The translations under genes were made by a program, and so were the position numbers. From contig LUJQ01000049.1 of the NCBI GenBank assembly GCA_001689485.1, forward strand, positions 1 through 64,000: a DNA stretch of 64,000 nt, given 5' to 3'. This document shows positions 35,496-43,643 of the stretch, in pieces (position 1 is the first letter of the stretch; each line of letters opens with the position of its first letter). The DNA is from Bacteroidales bacterium M6. GTDB taxonomy: Bacteria > Bacteroidota > Bacteroidia > Bacteroidales > Muribaculaceae. The notes under the pieces were generated by a model. It was not told the DNA's origin. It searched no databases and saw only the letters and a program-made list of their open reading frames with translations.

Positions 35496-36356
35496 ATGCC
35501 AAACAGCATATCCGATTTTTTGTCACACATTGCAGCAACTGCCAAATCAACCATTAAAATAGCATTATCAGGGCGTCCGTCAGCCATCCCATGTGGCAAA
35601 CATGACACCCCCCTGCTTATACTTGGTAACGGCCCGTCGCTACGCGGGAACATCGACCATGACCTCCCACTGCTGCAAGCCAACGACACCCTTGCAGTGA
35701 ATTTCGCAGCCAACTCCCCCGAGTTCCCGGCCATACGCCCCGACTATTACGTGCTGGCCGATCCTCATTTCTTCTCAAACTCTGACGACCCCAATGTGAG
35801 CCGTCTTATCCAATCGCTATTGCATACCGACTGGACTATGACCCTGTTCGTTCCGAGAAAAGCCAAAATTCCGAAAGCCCTGGAAAGCAATCAGAACCTG
35901 ACCGTGAAACGCTTCAACTTTGTAGCGGCGGAAGGGTTCGGGGCTTTTGAAAACTTCGCCTACAGGCACCGATTGGGAATGCCACGCCCGCGCAATGTGC
36001 TGATACCGTCGATTATGCTCGGCATATGGCTAGGATACCGGGAAATCTATCTTCTCGGGGCAGACCATACCTGGACAAAGACGTTATCGGTTGACGATGA
36101 CAACAGGGTGCTTTCCATCCAGCCGCATTTCTATAAAGAAGACGCACATGAAGAATGCCGAATCAGGAAAGCCTACATGAACCTCCCTTTGCACAGCATC
36201 CTTGAAAGCTTCCACATAGCTTTCAAATCCTATCACCGCATCCAGGCTTATGCAGAAAAGGCCGGGGTAAATATATTCAACGCCACCCCGGGCTCGTTCA
36301 TTGACGCCTTCCCACGTAAAGCTTTACCATCAGACGCCACAACATACAAAAACTGA
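35496..36356 (+). CDS. DUF115 / MptE-like protein (Maf-related)
   Basis: A 286-residue cytosolic protein with the DUF115 Rossmann-like fold: the phosphate loop LLILGNGPSLRGNI near residue 40, then DYYVLADPHFF, VLIPSIMLGIWLGYREIYLLGADH and a Trp-Thr pair, all typical. The family spans archaeal 6-hydroxymethylpterin pyrophosphokinase (MptE) and Maf proteins that attach nonulosonic acids to flagellin. This protein lacks the long Maf extensions. It is divergent from glsA and near NeuB/LegB, so a role in transferring a surface sugar fits, but a pterin role is also conceivable. The IMPACT-family gene starts 8 bases downstream. Confidence 0.75.
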   Translation: MPNSISDFLSHIAATAKSTIKIALSGRPSAIPCGKHDTPLLILGNGPSLRGNIDHDLPLLQANDTLAVNFAANSPEFPAIRPDYYVLADPHFFSNSDDPNVSRLIQSLLHTDWTMTLFVPRKAKIPKALESNQNLTVKRFNFVAAEGFGAFENFAYRHRLGMPRPRNVLIPSIMLGIWLGYREIYLLGADHTWTKTLSVDDDNRVLSIQPHFYKEDAHEECRIRKAYMNLPLHSILESFHIAFKSYHRIQAYAEKAGVNIFNATPGSFIDAFPRKALPSDATTYKN

Positions 36357-36363
36357 CCCCTAT

Positions 36364-36960
36364 ATGCCCGACACATATCACACCATAGCCGAGCCGTCGG
36401 AAGCAATATTCACAGAGCAACGGAGCAAGTTCCTGGCTTTCGCCCACCCAGTTGCATCGCCGGAAGAGGCCAAGTCAATCGTAAAACACTACTCTGACAA
36501 ATATCATGACGCACGCCATGTATGCTGGGCATATATGATAGGCGCAGACCGTGACCGATTCCTGAGTTCCGACAACGGCGAGCCGTCAGGCACAGCTGGG
36601 AAACCTATACTCGGCCAAATCAACTCATTCGGCCTTACCGACATAACCGTTGTGGTGGTGCGATATTTCGGAGGGATAAAACTCGGCACGTCAGGACTCA
36701 TCGTAGCCTATCGCGAAGCTGCCAGGCTGGCAATAGGCAACGCTACGATTATCGAATGCCACGAACAGACAGGGATTTCGTTCACTTACCCCTATATGGC
36801 AATGAATGATGTCATGAAAACAATAAAATCCCCTGATATAAAAATCCTTTCGCAGGAATTCGACAACACATGCCGCATATCGCTATCCGTAAGGTCTGAC
36901 TACGCCCCGGCCCTACGCAACAAGTTAGAGGGCATATCCGGGTTGTCAATCTTGGATTAG
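36364..36960 (+). CDS. IMPACT/YigZ family protein
   Basis: A 198-residue YigZ/IMPACT-family protein. The N-terminal domain has the signatures DARHVCWAYMIG, DNGEPSGTAGKPIL and VVVRYFGGIKLGTSGL, followed by a small C-terminal ferredoxin-like DUF1949 domain. Eukaryotic IMPACT binds ribosome-associated factors; bacterial YigZ has a poorly defined role. The start is ATG 36364, 8 bases after the DUF115 stop; a longer frame overlapping that gene is unlikely. It is followed by a strong hairpin before convergent genes. Confidence 0.9.
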   Translation: MPDTYHTIAEPSEAIFTEQRSKFLAFAHPVASPEEAKSIVKHYSDKYHDARHVCWAYMIGADRDRFLSSDNGEPSGTAGKPILGQINSFGLTDITVVVVRYFGGIKLGTSGLIVAYREAARLAIGNATIIECHEQTGISFTYPYMAMNDVMKTIKSPDIKILSQEFDNTCRISLSVRSDYAPALRNKLEGISGLSILD

Positions 36961-37023
36961 GGAAAACCGGTATATATCACGCACACCCCCTCCAACATAC
37001 AGATATATCATACGCTCATACAG

Positions 37024-37070
37024 AAATGGTGGCGTACCGGGAATGAACCCCGGCACGCCACCATTTGTTT
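37024..37070. terminator. Long terminator between convergent genes
   Basis: An 18-bp stem with one mismatch (37024-37041 with 37048-37065), a 6-base loop, and a T-rich tail on the plus strand. Confidence 0.8.
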
Positions 37071-37107
37071 TATATTTTCCCGTTACAAGAATATATTTGA
37101 CTCCGGC

Positions 37108-37626
37108 TCAACGATCAAAAAACGGATTTTTAGAGCTTGCCGACAACGGTATGCAGAAATATTGACGGCAACCGTCAAGCAGGTTCAGACGCTCTGCAGC
37201 CATTCCGGCCGAAAACATCACACGGCAGTCTATCCGGCAGTCGGCAGCTGCTGCCACGGCCGAGCCTATGGCGATGCCGACATCGACACTGTTGATGGCA
37301 CAAGGCACTGCGGCAGGTTTAGCCTCGCATGTGGCAAAACCACAATGTGCGCAATTCAATCCGAGAGGCATATCGTGCGTCGCTATAACCACTATGCAGT
37401 CGGCCTTAAGAATGTTTTCGCTATCACGTTCATAAACCCCACGCCCTGTTTCGGCAAACAACGCTTTCATTTCATCAGAAAGACGGCGTATATCCTCCCC
37501 GTCAATCAAAGCGCACTCCAAGATGTCGATCCCTTTGCCCTTCGGAGCCGTGCGGGCAGCGGTAAGCATACGGTGGCCGGCAGCGACCACACGCCGATGG
37601 CGGCTTTCACGTTCGTTCTCTATCAT
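37108..37626 (-). CDS. DUF2148 ferredoxin-domain protein
   Basis: A 172-residue protein of the DUF2148 family with clustered cysteines (LNCAHCGFATC, AVPCAINS, DCRIDC, DGCRQYFC) that could hold an iron-sulfur centre. The alternating Ala/Gly-rich strand near residue 110 (VDVGIAIGSAVAAAAD) is also typical. The function is unknown; family members occur in anaerobes. It ends the ftsX-uppP-truB-queA run and follows queA by only 4 bases, where many Bacteroides carry folK. It should be cytosolic and oxygen-sensitive. Confidence 0.82.
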   Translation of the reverse strand: MIENERESRHRRVVAAGHRMLTAARTAPKGKGIDILECALIDGEDIRRLSDEMKALFAETGRGVYERDSENILKADCIVVIATHDMPLGLNCAHCGFATCEAKPAAVPCAINSVDVGIAIGSAVAAAADCRIDCRVMFSAGMAAERLNLLDGCRQYFCIPLSASSKNPFFDR

Positions 37627-37630
37627 GTCA

Positions 37631-38683
37631 TTAATCTACAATAAGCATCGTATCGCCATAGGCACCGAATTTATAGCCCTCCTTCATAGCCACATCATAG
37701 GCATGCATCACAAGCTGGTAGCCGCCAAATGCAGCAACCATCATTAGCATGGTGGAATATGGCATATGGAACCCGGTTACAAGAGCGGTGCTGACGGTGA
37801 AGTCATATGGCGGGAAAATGAACTTGTTAGTCCACCCCGTATAAGTTTTCATATGTCCGCCCATGCTCACGGCGCTGGCAATCCCCCTAAGAGTTGAAGT
37901 GCCTACGGCACAAACCTGCTTGCCGTTATCCTTGGCATTGTTGACCAAATCCACGAGTTCCTGCCCTACGCTCATATCTTCGGAGTCCATGCGGTGCTTG
38001 GTCAAATCCTCGACATCAATCTCACGGAAGGCTCCCAAACCGCTGTGCACAGTCAGGTATCCTTGTTCAACGCCCTTGATTTCCAACCGCTTCAACACTT
38101 CACGGCTGAAATGCAGACCGGCAGCCGGAGCCACAACGGCACCTTCGTTCTTTGCAAAGATTGTCTGGTACATTTCCGCATCGGCCTCTTCCGGCTCACG
38201 TTTGATGTACTCAGGCAGAGGGGTAGACCCAAGACTGAACAGGTTACGTTTGAATTCCTCATGGCTTCCGTCGTAGAGGAAACGGAGAGTACGGCCACGC
38301 GATGTGGTGTTATCGATAACTTCAGCAACCATCGACTCATCATCACCGAAATAGAGTTTGTTGCCTATACGGATTTTACGCGCAGGTTCTACAAGGACAT
38401 CCCACAGTTTATGTTCGGTGTTTAGTTCACGAAGCAGGAAAACCTCTATCCTCGCCCCCGTTTTCTCCTTATTTCCGTAGAGGCGTGCCGGGAATACCAA
38501 CGTGTCGTTAAACACCATCACGTCACCTTCATCGAAATAATTGATTATATCCTTGAATACCCGGTGTTCGATTTCGCCCGTCTTACGGTGCAAAACCATC
38601 ATGCGGCATTCGTCACGATGCTCGGGCGCATTCTGCGCAATCAACTCTTCGGGTAATTTGAACTTGAACTGTGAAAGCTTCAT
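37631..38683 (-). CDS. queA: tRNA preQ1(34) S-adenosylmethionine ribosyltransferase-isomerase
   Basis: A 350-residue QueA that transfers and isomerises the ribosyl part of SAM to preQ1 at the wobble base, making epoxyqueuosine. Family markers: the N-terminal [20 protein letters not shown], then [14 protein letters not shown], the central [11 protein letters not shown], and the conserved GTSTLRGI and FIFPPYDF stretches. Size is normal. The neighbours truB and uppP are the usual Bacteroidetes partners. queA is 69 bases from truB. Confidence 0.95.
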   Translation of the reverse strand: MKLSQFKFKLPEELIAQNAPEHRDECRMMVLHRKTGEIEHRVFKDIINYFDEGDVMVFNDTLVFPARLYGNKEKTGARIEVFLLRELNTEHKLWDVLVEPARKIRIGNKLYFGDDESMVAEVIDNTTSRGRTLRFLYDGSHEEFKRNLFSLGSTPLPEYIKREPEEADAEMYQTIFAKNEGAVVAPAAGLHFSREVLKRLEIKGVEQGYLTVHSGLGAFREIDVEDLTKHRMDSEDMSVGQELVDLVNNAKDNGKQVCAVGTSTLRGIASAVSMGGHMKTYTGWTNKFIFPPYDFTVSTALVTGFHMPYSTMLMMVAAFGGYQLVMHAYDVAMKEGYKFGAYGDTMLIVD

Positions 38684-38752
38684 CTGGTTATTTCGTAATA
38701 ATATAGTTGTTAGTTTATAGTTGCCGAAACAATGGATAACGACTATCCGGTT

Positions 38753-39577
38753 TCAGCGTTGGTCGAAAGGCTTTATGTCGGCCTTTTCATTGCCCATTAC
38801 ATCAGGAGAGAACTCCGTTGCCGCTACCTCGACAGGGTTGCCGTCGTCACCGGGCATCGTCATCGGGGTTTCATGGATAATCCTGATTGCATCGGTTATG
38901 GACAGAGAGTTTTCAATCAAGGCATCCCCCACCCTTGTGCGACGAAGCCCGGTGAGATGAGCGCCTGACTTAAGCGCCTGACCGATGTCACGGGCCAGCG
39001 CCCTTATATAGGTCCCCTTGCTGCAAACAACCCTGACAACGATTTGCCCTGGGCTGAAATCAAGCATTTCTATTTCATCTATAACAAGGGGTTTGGGCTG
39101 CAGCTCAACCTCCTCGCCGTTCCTGGCCATTTTATAAGCCCGGTGGCCGTCGACTTTGCATGCCGAATATGATGGTGGCACCTGTTCAATCTTCCCTATG
39201 AACCGTTTAAGCGCATCCTCCGCACTCTCACGTGTGATATGTTCCGTCGGGAATACTGCATCGACAGGCGTTTCCAAGTCAAACGACGGAGTAGTAGCCC
39301 CAAGCCTTATTTCGGCAATATATTCCTTTACACCTGCCTGCAACTCGTCGATACGCTTCGTTGCCTTGCCTGTACACAGAATCATCACCCCTGTAGCCAA
39401 AGGGTCGAGAGTGCCTGCATGCCCTACTTTCAGCTTTCTGACCCCGGCCTTGCGAAGTCGCGCGGTCAATGCCCCACGCAGCTTCTTGACCACGTGGAAT
39501 GATGACCAGCCCAGCGGCTTGTCAACAACGAAAATCTCACCTTCCAGCGGGTTTAAAACAGAATGGTCGGCTGTCAT
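38753..39577 (-). CDS. truB: tRNA pseudouridine(55) synthase
   Basis: A 274-residue TruB that converts U55 in the T-loop of tRNAs to pseudouridine. GWSSFHVVKKLR near residue 20 opens the catalytic domain. The active-site motif GHAGTLDPLATGVM near 55 contains the nucleophilic Asp. SYSACKVDGHRAY and the C-terminal HLTGLRRTRVG also match. The last 30 residues after VGDALIEN are variable. It lies 10 bases after uppP in a conserved cell-envelope and tRNA-modification run. Confidence 0.95.
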   Translation of the reverse strand: MTADHSVLNPLEGEIFVVDKPLGWSSFHVVKKLRGALTARLRKAGVRKLKVGHAGTLDPLATGVMILCTGKATKRIDELQAGVKEYIAEIRLGATTPSFDLETPVDAVFPTEHITRESAEDALKRFIGKIEQVPPSYSACKVDGHRAYKMARNGEEVELQPKPLVIDEIEMLDFSPGQIVVRVVCSKGTYIRALARDIGQALKSGAHLTGLRRTRVGDALIENSLSITDAIRIIHETPMTMPGDDGNPVEVAATEFSPDVMGNEKADIKPFDQR

Positions 39578-39587
39578 AAATCACATA

Positions 39588-40445
39588 TTACCAAATCAGA
39601 CACAAAACACCGGCCAGCACGCAGTAGAGCGCAAACCAAACCAATTTGCCTTTCTTTACTATTTCAAGCATCCATTTGCAGGCAATGCAACCTACCACAA
39701 ACGACGCAACAAATCCGATAATTATAGATAACAACGAAATATCGCCGCCTGCCGTAGAGGCCGACACCGATTCCACCGCCGGTGAAAGCATTTTCTTCAA
39801 ATCAAGCAAACCCTCTCCGAGGATTGGGATTATAACCATGAAGAAGGAAAAACGGGCAACTTCCTCACGCTTGTCACCCAACAGGATTCCTGTGGCAATC
39901 GTCGAACCCGAACGGCTGAGGCCGGGCAATACGGCCACTGCCTGCGCACAACCGATAACAAATGCATCAACCCAGCTTATTTCACGCGGCTGATAAGGCT
40001 TGCGCACGGATGAAGACTTTGCCGATTCGAGAGGCTCCGTCCGAAAAAAATATGCGAACGACAATAGTCCGGCTGTAACCAACAGACATATGCCGACCAC
40101 CGTCAGGTTCCCTTTGAACAATTCTTCTACCACATCCTTAAAACAAAGCCCCACTACAGCCACCGGGATGCATGACAGCAGGATTTTACATACATAATAA
40201 AACCTCGCATCGCGCCTGAAGGTGAAAAACGACACACAAAGAGGGGCAAATTCGCGCCATAACACCACTATGGTGCTCAACACCGTGGCAACATGCAGCA
40301 TCACACTGAATTCAAGTGACTGCCCCGGATCCAGCTCAAGGCCTAAAACCTGTTTGAAAATTTCAAGATGACCACTGGAACTGATAGGCAGATATTCCGC
40401 CAATCCCTGCACTATGCCTAAAATCAATGCATCTAACCAATCCAT
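39588..40445 (-). CDS. uppP: Undecaprenyl-diphosphatase
   Basis: An integral-membrane phosphatase (285 residues, about 8 helices) that recycles undecaprenyl pyrophosphate, the lipid carrier for peptidoglycan and surface polysaccharides. The family's two catalytic regions are GLAEYLPISSSGHLEI (residues about 15-30) and PGLSRSGSTIATG near 175. Basic residues flank the membrane segments as expected. It lies between the DUF3098 gene and truB, the usual Bacteroidetes order, and serves the same envelope pathways as the nearby ftsX. Confidence 0.95.
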   Translation of the reverse strand: MDWLDALILGIVQGLAEYLPISSSGHLEIFKQVLGLELDPGQSLEFSVMLHVATVLSTIVVLWREFAPLCVSFFTFRRDARFYYVCKILLSCIPVAVVGLCFKDVVEELFKGNLTVVGICLLVTAGLLSFAYFFRTEPLESAKSSSVRKPYQPREISWVDAFVIGCAQAVAVLPGLSRSGSTIATGILLGDKREEVARFSFFMVIIPILGEGLLDLKKMLSPAVESVSASTAGGDISLLSIIIGFVASFVVGCIACKWMLEIVKKGKLVWFALYCVLAGVLCLIW

Positions 40446-40547
40446 TGTAAATGTACAATCTTAAAAACGATTTCATCACTCGGACAATCTGAATATGCCG
40501 CATGACCGGGGATGAACTTAAAACTACTTTATATCAACAAACGGGAA

Positions 40548-40835
40548 TCACCTGGTTTTTGGACGGCGTATAATCGACACCCCCATAGCGACAAATCCGA
40601 GAAATGCCATCGTAGGCCCCACCACGATGCGGCGCCCGCTGAAAATGTCGGGATTGAATTCCTCGGTAGAGCTTCCGCCAAGCATCAGCAGGAAACCAAG
40701 CACTATCAACCCGGCGGAAATCCCCATCCATACAAAATTCCGTTTTACAAGCGGATAATCGTTCGGAGCCGCTTTTTCAAGACGTTCGTCTTTCGCTTTC
40801 CCAGCCTTACCGGCATTCTTTCTGTAATCAGCCAT
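40548..40835 (-). CDS. DUF3098 small membrane protein
   Basis: A 95-residue protein with a charged N-terminus (about 1-30) and two membrane helices (about 35-55 and 68-88) separated by a short STEEFNPDIFSGRR loop. This is the DUF3098 layout. It is nearly always beside ftsX and uppP in Bacteroidetes, as here (25 bases from ftsX), so it probably aids cell division or wall synthesis. No enzymatic motif is visible. Confidence 0.87.
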   Translation of the reverse strand: MADYRKNAGKAGKAKDERLEKAAPNDYPLVKRNFVWMGISAGLIVLGFLLMLGGSSTEEFNPDIFSGRRIVVGPTMAFLGFVAMGVSIIRRPKTR

Positions 40836-40860
40836 TTATAATCAGTCTCTTTAAAATCAT

Positions 40861-41733
40861 TCAATTAAACATATCGTCATAATCCTTGCGCAAATAGCGG
40901 TTGGTGGCAGATGCAGCAGCAAGCATGCAAATCAACACCCCGGCCAACGGCAATGCCACAAAAACAAACCATACGTCCTGCCATGACAAAAGGGTTTCCA
41001 ACCCCAGTTCAAACGTATGCGCCCATGCTATAAGCAACGCAAGGGCACCCGAGGCAAGAATCCCTGCAATGATTCCCTGGAAGGCATTGACAATCAGGAA
41101 CGGCCTCCGTATAAACCCGCCCTTTGCCCCGACAAGTTTCATTGTGTGAATGAGGAACCGGCGGGAATACACCGTAAGGCGCACCGTGTTATTGATCAAC
41201 ACAAACGAAATCAACAGCAACGCACCGGCCATTATCACGAGCACCATGTTTATCAGGTTTGCATTGCGGTTGAGGTTCTCAATCATCTCGGTGTTCACCG
41301 TCACCTCGTCTACTCCGTTTCTGATTTTCCACGAACGGGCAAGGGTGGCCACCCTGTCGGGATGGGCGTAATCCGCCTTAAGCCTTATTTCGAACATAGG
41401 TGCATACGGATTTATGCCGAGAAGCTCTACAAGCTCGGCACCCTCACCCTGCGTCTCCTCAGCCATGACATCCTCAGCCGACATGTAACGGTAAGTGGAT
41501 ATATATGGTGCATTTGCACACTCGGCCTTCATGGAATCCAATGCGGCCGGGGCAACACTGTCGGCAAGCACCACAGTAAAACCCATCTTCTCTTTCACCT
41601 GGCGGCTTACACCGTCAAACGATATATTTATAACCCCTACCAGGCCGAGTATGAAGAGAACCAATGTGACACTTATCGTAGAAGTCACATAATCCCCCCA
41701 CCCCGCCATGCGGTTACGATTTTTCTTATCCAT
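40861..41733 (-). CDS. ftsX: Cell division protein FtsX
   Basis: A 290-residue permease-like FtsX, partner of the FtsE ATPase in activating cell-wall hydrolases at the septum. There is one N-terminal helix (about 18-38), a periplasmic domain to about 160 and three C-terminal helices with the FtsX signature VRLTVYSRRFLIHTMKLVGAKGGFIRRPF on the cytosolic loop (I quote only its start and end elsewhere: RRFLIHTMKLVGA). It lacks ftsE nearby. It is the first gene of the ftsX-DUF3098-uppP-truB-queA run, with a -7 element at 41917-41924. Confidence 0.92.
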   Translation of the reverse strand: MDKKNRNRMAGWGDYVTSTISVTLVLFILGLVGVINISFDGVSRQVKEKMGFTVVLADSVAPAALDSMKAECANAPYISTYRYMSAEDVMAEETQGEGAELVELLGINPYAPMFEIRLKADYAHPDRVATLARSWKIRNGVDEVTVNTEMIENLNRNANLINMVLVIMAGALLLISFVLINNTVRLTVYSRRFLIHTMKLVGAKGGFIRRPFLIVNAFQGIIAGILASGALALLIAWAHTFELGLETLLSWQDVWFVFVALPLAGVLICMLAAASATNRYLRKDYDDMFN

Positions 41734-41916
41734 AAATCAAACAATCGGTTTTAAACCTTGACGGAAACCAAAAGCATATCCCCCCTCCCCACACAAGGCA
41801 GCAACACGGTCAGAACCACATAAAGCCATAAAATGCAGGCCATTGTGTCAATGCCCACTGCCATATGACAGCCGGGTATCATATCTTCAGAACAGCGGCT
41901 GTTCCCCTATTTCGCA

Positions 41917-41924
41917 CAAAATTA
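41917..41924 (-). promoter_or_regulatory. -7 element for the ftsX run
   Basis: The minus strand reads TAATTTTG (TAnnTTTG). A weak TTGA-like element lies about 20 bases upstream. The leader to ftsX would be about 175 bases, and nothing else is visible in 41734-41916. Confidence 0.4.
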
Positions 41925-41981
41925 CAACCGCAGAAAGGGCAAGTCAATAGTTTTAACAAATATTACACTATCAAAAAGCCG

Positions 41982-43349
41982 TTATTCCACCACTGCTTCG
42001 CATAACAATGTTGCCGACGAGCTGCCTATCACCCGCACTTTGACCAAATCACCTGTCTTGAAATTCCCACGTGGAAACACCGCTGCCTTGTTTTGGGCGG
42101 TACGCCCCATAAGCTGGTCGCGGCTGCGTTTTGACGGGCCTTCCACAAGAACCTCGAACACTTTGCCTACATCACGCGCGTTGGAGGCTGCCGACAATTC
42201 GTTTTGCAGGGCTATCATACGGTTCAACCTGTCGATTTTCACCTCTTCCGGCACATTATCGGGCATTTCGCGGGAAGCCAAAGTACCCGGACGCTCGGAA
42301 TATTTAAACATGAATGCCGAATCGAAAGCCGCCTCGCGCATAAGCGATAATGTTTCCATAAAATCCGCCTCACTCTCATTATGGAAACCGGTGAAAAGGT
42401 CGGTCGAGATGCCGCAATCAGGGATACGGCTCCTGATTGCGCGAATCCTGTCAAGATACCATTCGCGGGTGTATTTACGGTTCATCGCTTTCAACACCGA
42501 GTTACTACCCGACTGCACCGGCAGATGGATATGGTTGCATATATTAGGATAAGCGGCAATAACGTCGATGGTGCGGTCGCTCATATCTTTTGGATGTGAC
42601 GTGGTGAATCGGACACGCATACTAGGCACTGATTCAGCCACTTTGGAAAGCAATGCCGGAAAATCCACGGTTCCCTCAGTGGATTCATAACGATAACTGT
42701 TGACATTCTGCCCCAGCAATGTCACCTCTTTAAAACCGCGACGGCTCAAATCTGCAACCTCGTTCAGGATGCTCGACAGCTCACGGCTGCGTTCCCGCCC
42801 ACGTGTATAAGGCACGATGCAATAGGAGCAGAAGTTGTTGCATCCGCGCATTATGCTTACAAAGCCTCCTACACGGTTGCCGCCTATACGCGACGGGATA
42901 ACGTCACGATACGTTTCCGTGGTACTAAGTTCCACATTGATTGCCTTCTCCCCCTTCTCTACAGCCGCAAACAGGTTTGGAAGATCCATATATGCATCAG
43001 GTCCTGCCACGAGGTCGACACCATATTCGTTGATAAGTGTGTCGCGTACCCGTTCGGCCATACAGCCTATAACACCGACAATCGGCCTGCGGCCTGCATG
43101 GCGCCGTCGTAAAGACGCGAAATATTGCAGGCGTGAGAGCACTTTCTGTTCGGCATTATCACGAATAGAGCACGTGTTAAGCAGCACAGCGTCTGCATCC
43201 TCAGGGGTGCCGCACTGGCCATACCCGTCCATCTCCATTATCGATGCCACAACCTCGCTGTCAGCCACATTCATCTGGCAGCCGTAGGTTTCTATATATA
43301 ATTTTCTCTCTCCCGCAGCGGAAGGATTGACGTTAAATTCTTTCATCAT
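41982..43349 (-). CDS. miaB: tRNA-2-methylthio-N6-dimethylallyladenosine synthase
   Basis: A radical SAM methylthiotransferase (455 residues) modifying A37 of tRNAs. The N-terminal UPF0004 domain starts ETYGCQMNVADSEVV with its first cluster cysteine. The radical-SAM motif MRGCNNFCSYCIVPYTRGRE has the Cys-x3-Cys-x2-Cys set near residue 160. HLPVQSGSNSVLKAMNRKYT is also diagnostic, and the C-terminal TRAM domain ends the protein. I chose ATG 43349, downstream of the promoter and of a GGAG-like sequence; the longer frame adds a hydrophobic stretch not seen in MiaB. Confidence 0.94.
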   Translation of the reverse strand: MMKEFNVNPSAAGERKLYIETYGCQMNVADSEVVASIMEMDGYGQCGTPEDADAVLLNTCSIRDNAEQKVLSRLQYFASLRRRHAGRRPIVGVIGCMAERVRDTLINEYGVDLVAGPDAYMDLPNLFAAVEKGEKAINVELSTTETYRDVIPSRIGGNRVGGFVSIMRGCNNFCSYCIVPYTRGRERSRELSSILNEVADLSRRGFKEVTLLGQNVNSYRYESTEGTVDFPALLSKVAESVPSMRVRFTTSHPKDMSDRTIDVIAAYPNICNHIHLPVQSGSNSVLKAMNRKYTREWYLDRIRAIRSRIPDCGISTDLFTGFHNESEADFMETLSLMREAAFDSAFMFKYSERPGTLASREMPDNVPEEVKIDRLNRMIALQNELSAASNARDVGKVFEVLVEGPSKRSRDQLMGRTAQNKAAVFPRGNFKTGDLVKVRVIGSSSATLLCEAVVE

Positions 43350-43415
43350 GCAAACTCCGATAAAGCCATTTATGCACACAAACCATGAAAATGTGCTTAA
43401 AAACAGATTCAAAAA

Positions 43416-43481
43416 TTTGTGTGTTGGGCTTTTAAACTTTAATTTTGCGCAAAATTACTAAAACAGGCGGTTTCTCACAAA
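43416..43481. promoter_or_regulatory. Mirror-image divergent promoters sharing one palindromic -7
   Basis: The perfect 18-bp palindrome 43440-43457 contains TAATTTTG on each strand. TTTG at 43416-43419 and CAAA at 43478-43481 are placed symmetrically, each 20 bases from its -7. The plus version would serve the CoA-transferase gene and the minus version miaB. Confidence 0.6.
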
Positions 43482-43643
43482 CACATCACAGGGATATTTT
43501 TCCCATTGATTCCTAGAGTGGATGCCGCATGTTTCGCAATATATGCCAAAAAGCCCGGAAAAACCAGATAAGGCCACAACAACGGCCAATAGCCCTGCCG
43601 GGGGATATAACAAACCGACCAACATAAAAACATTTCAATAGAT

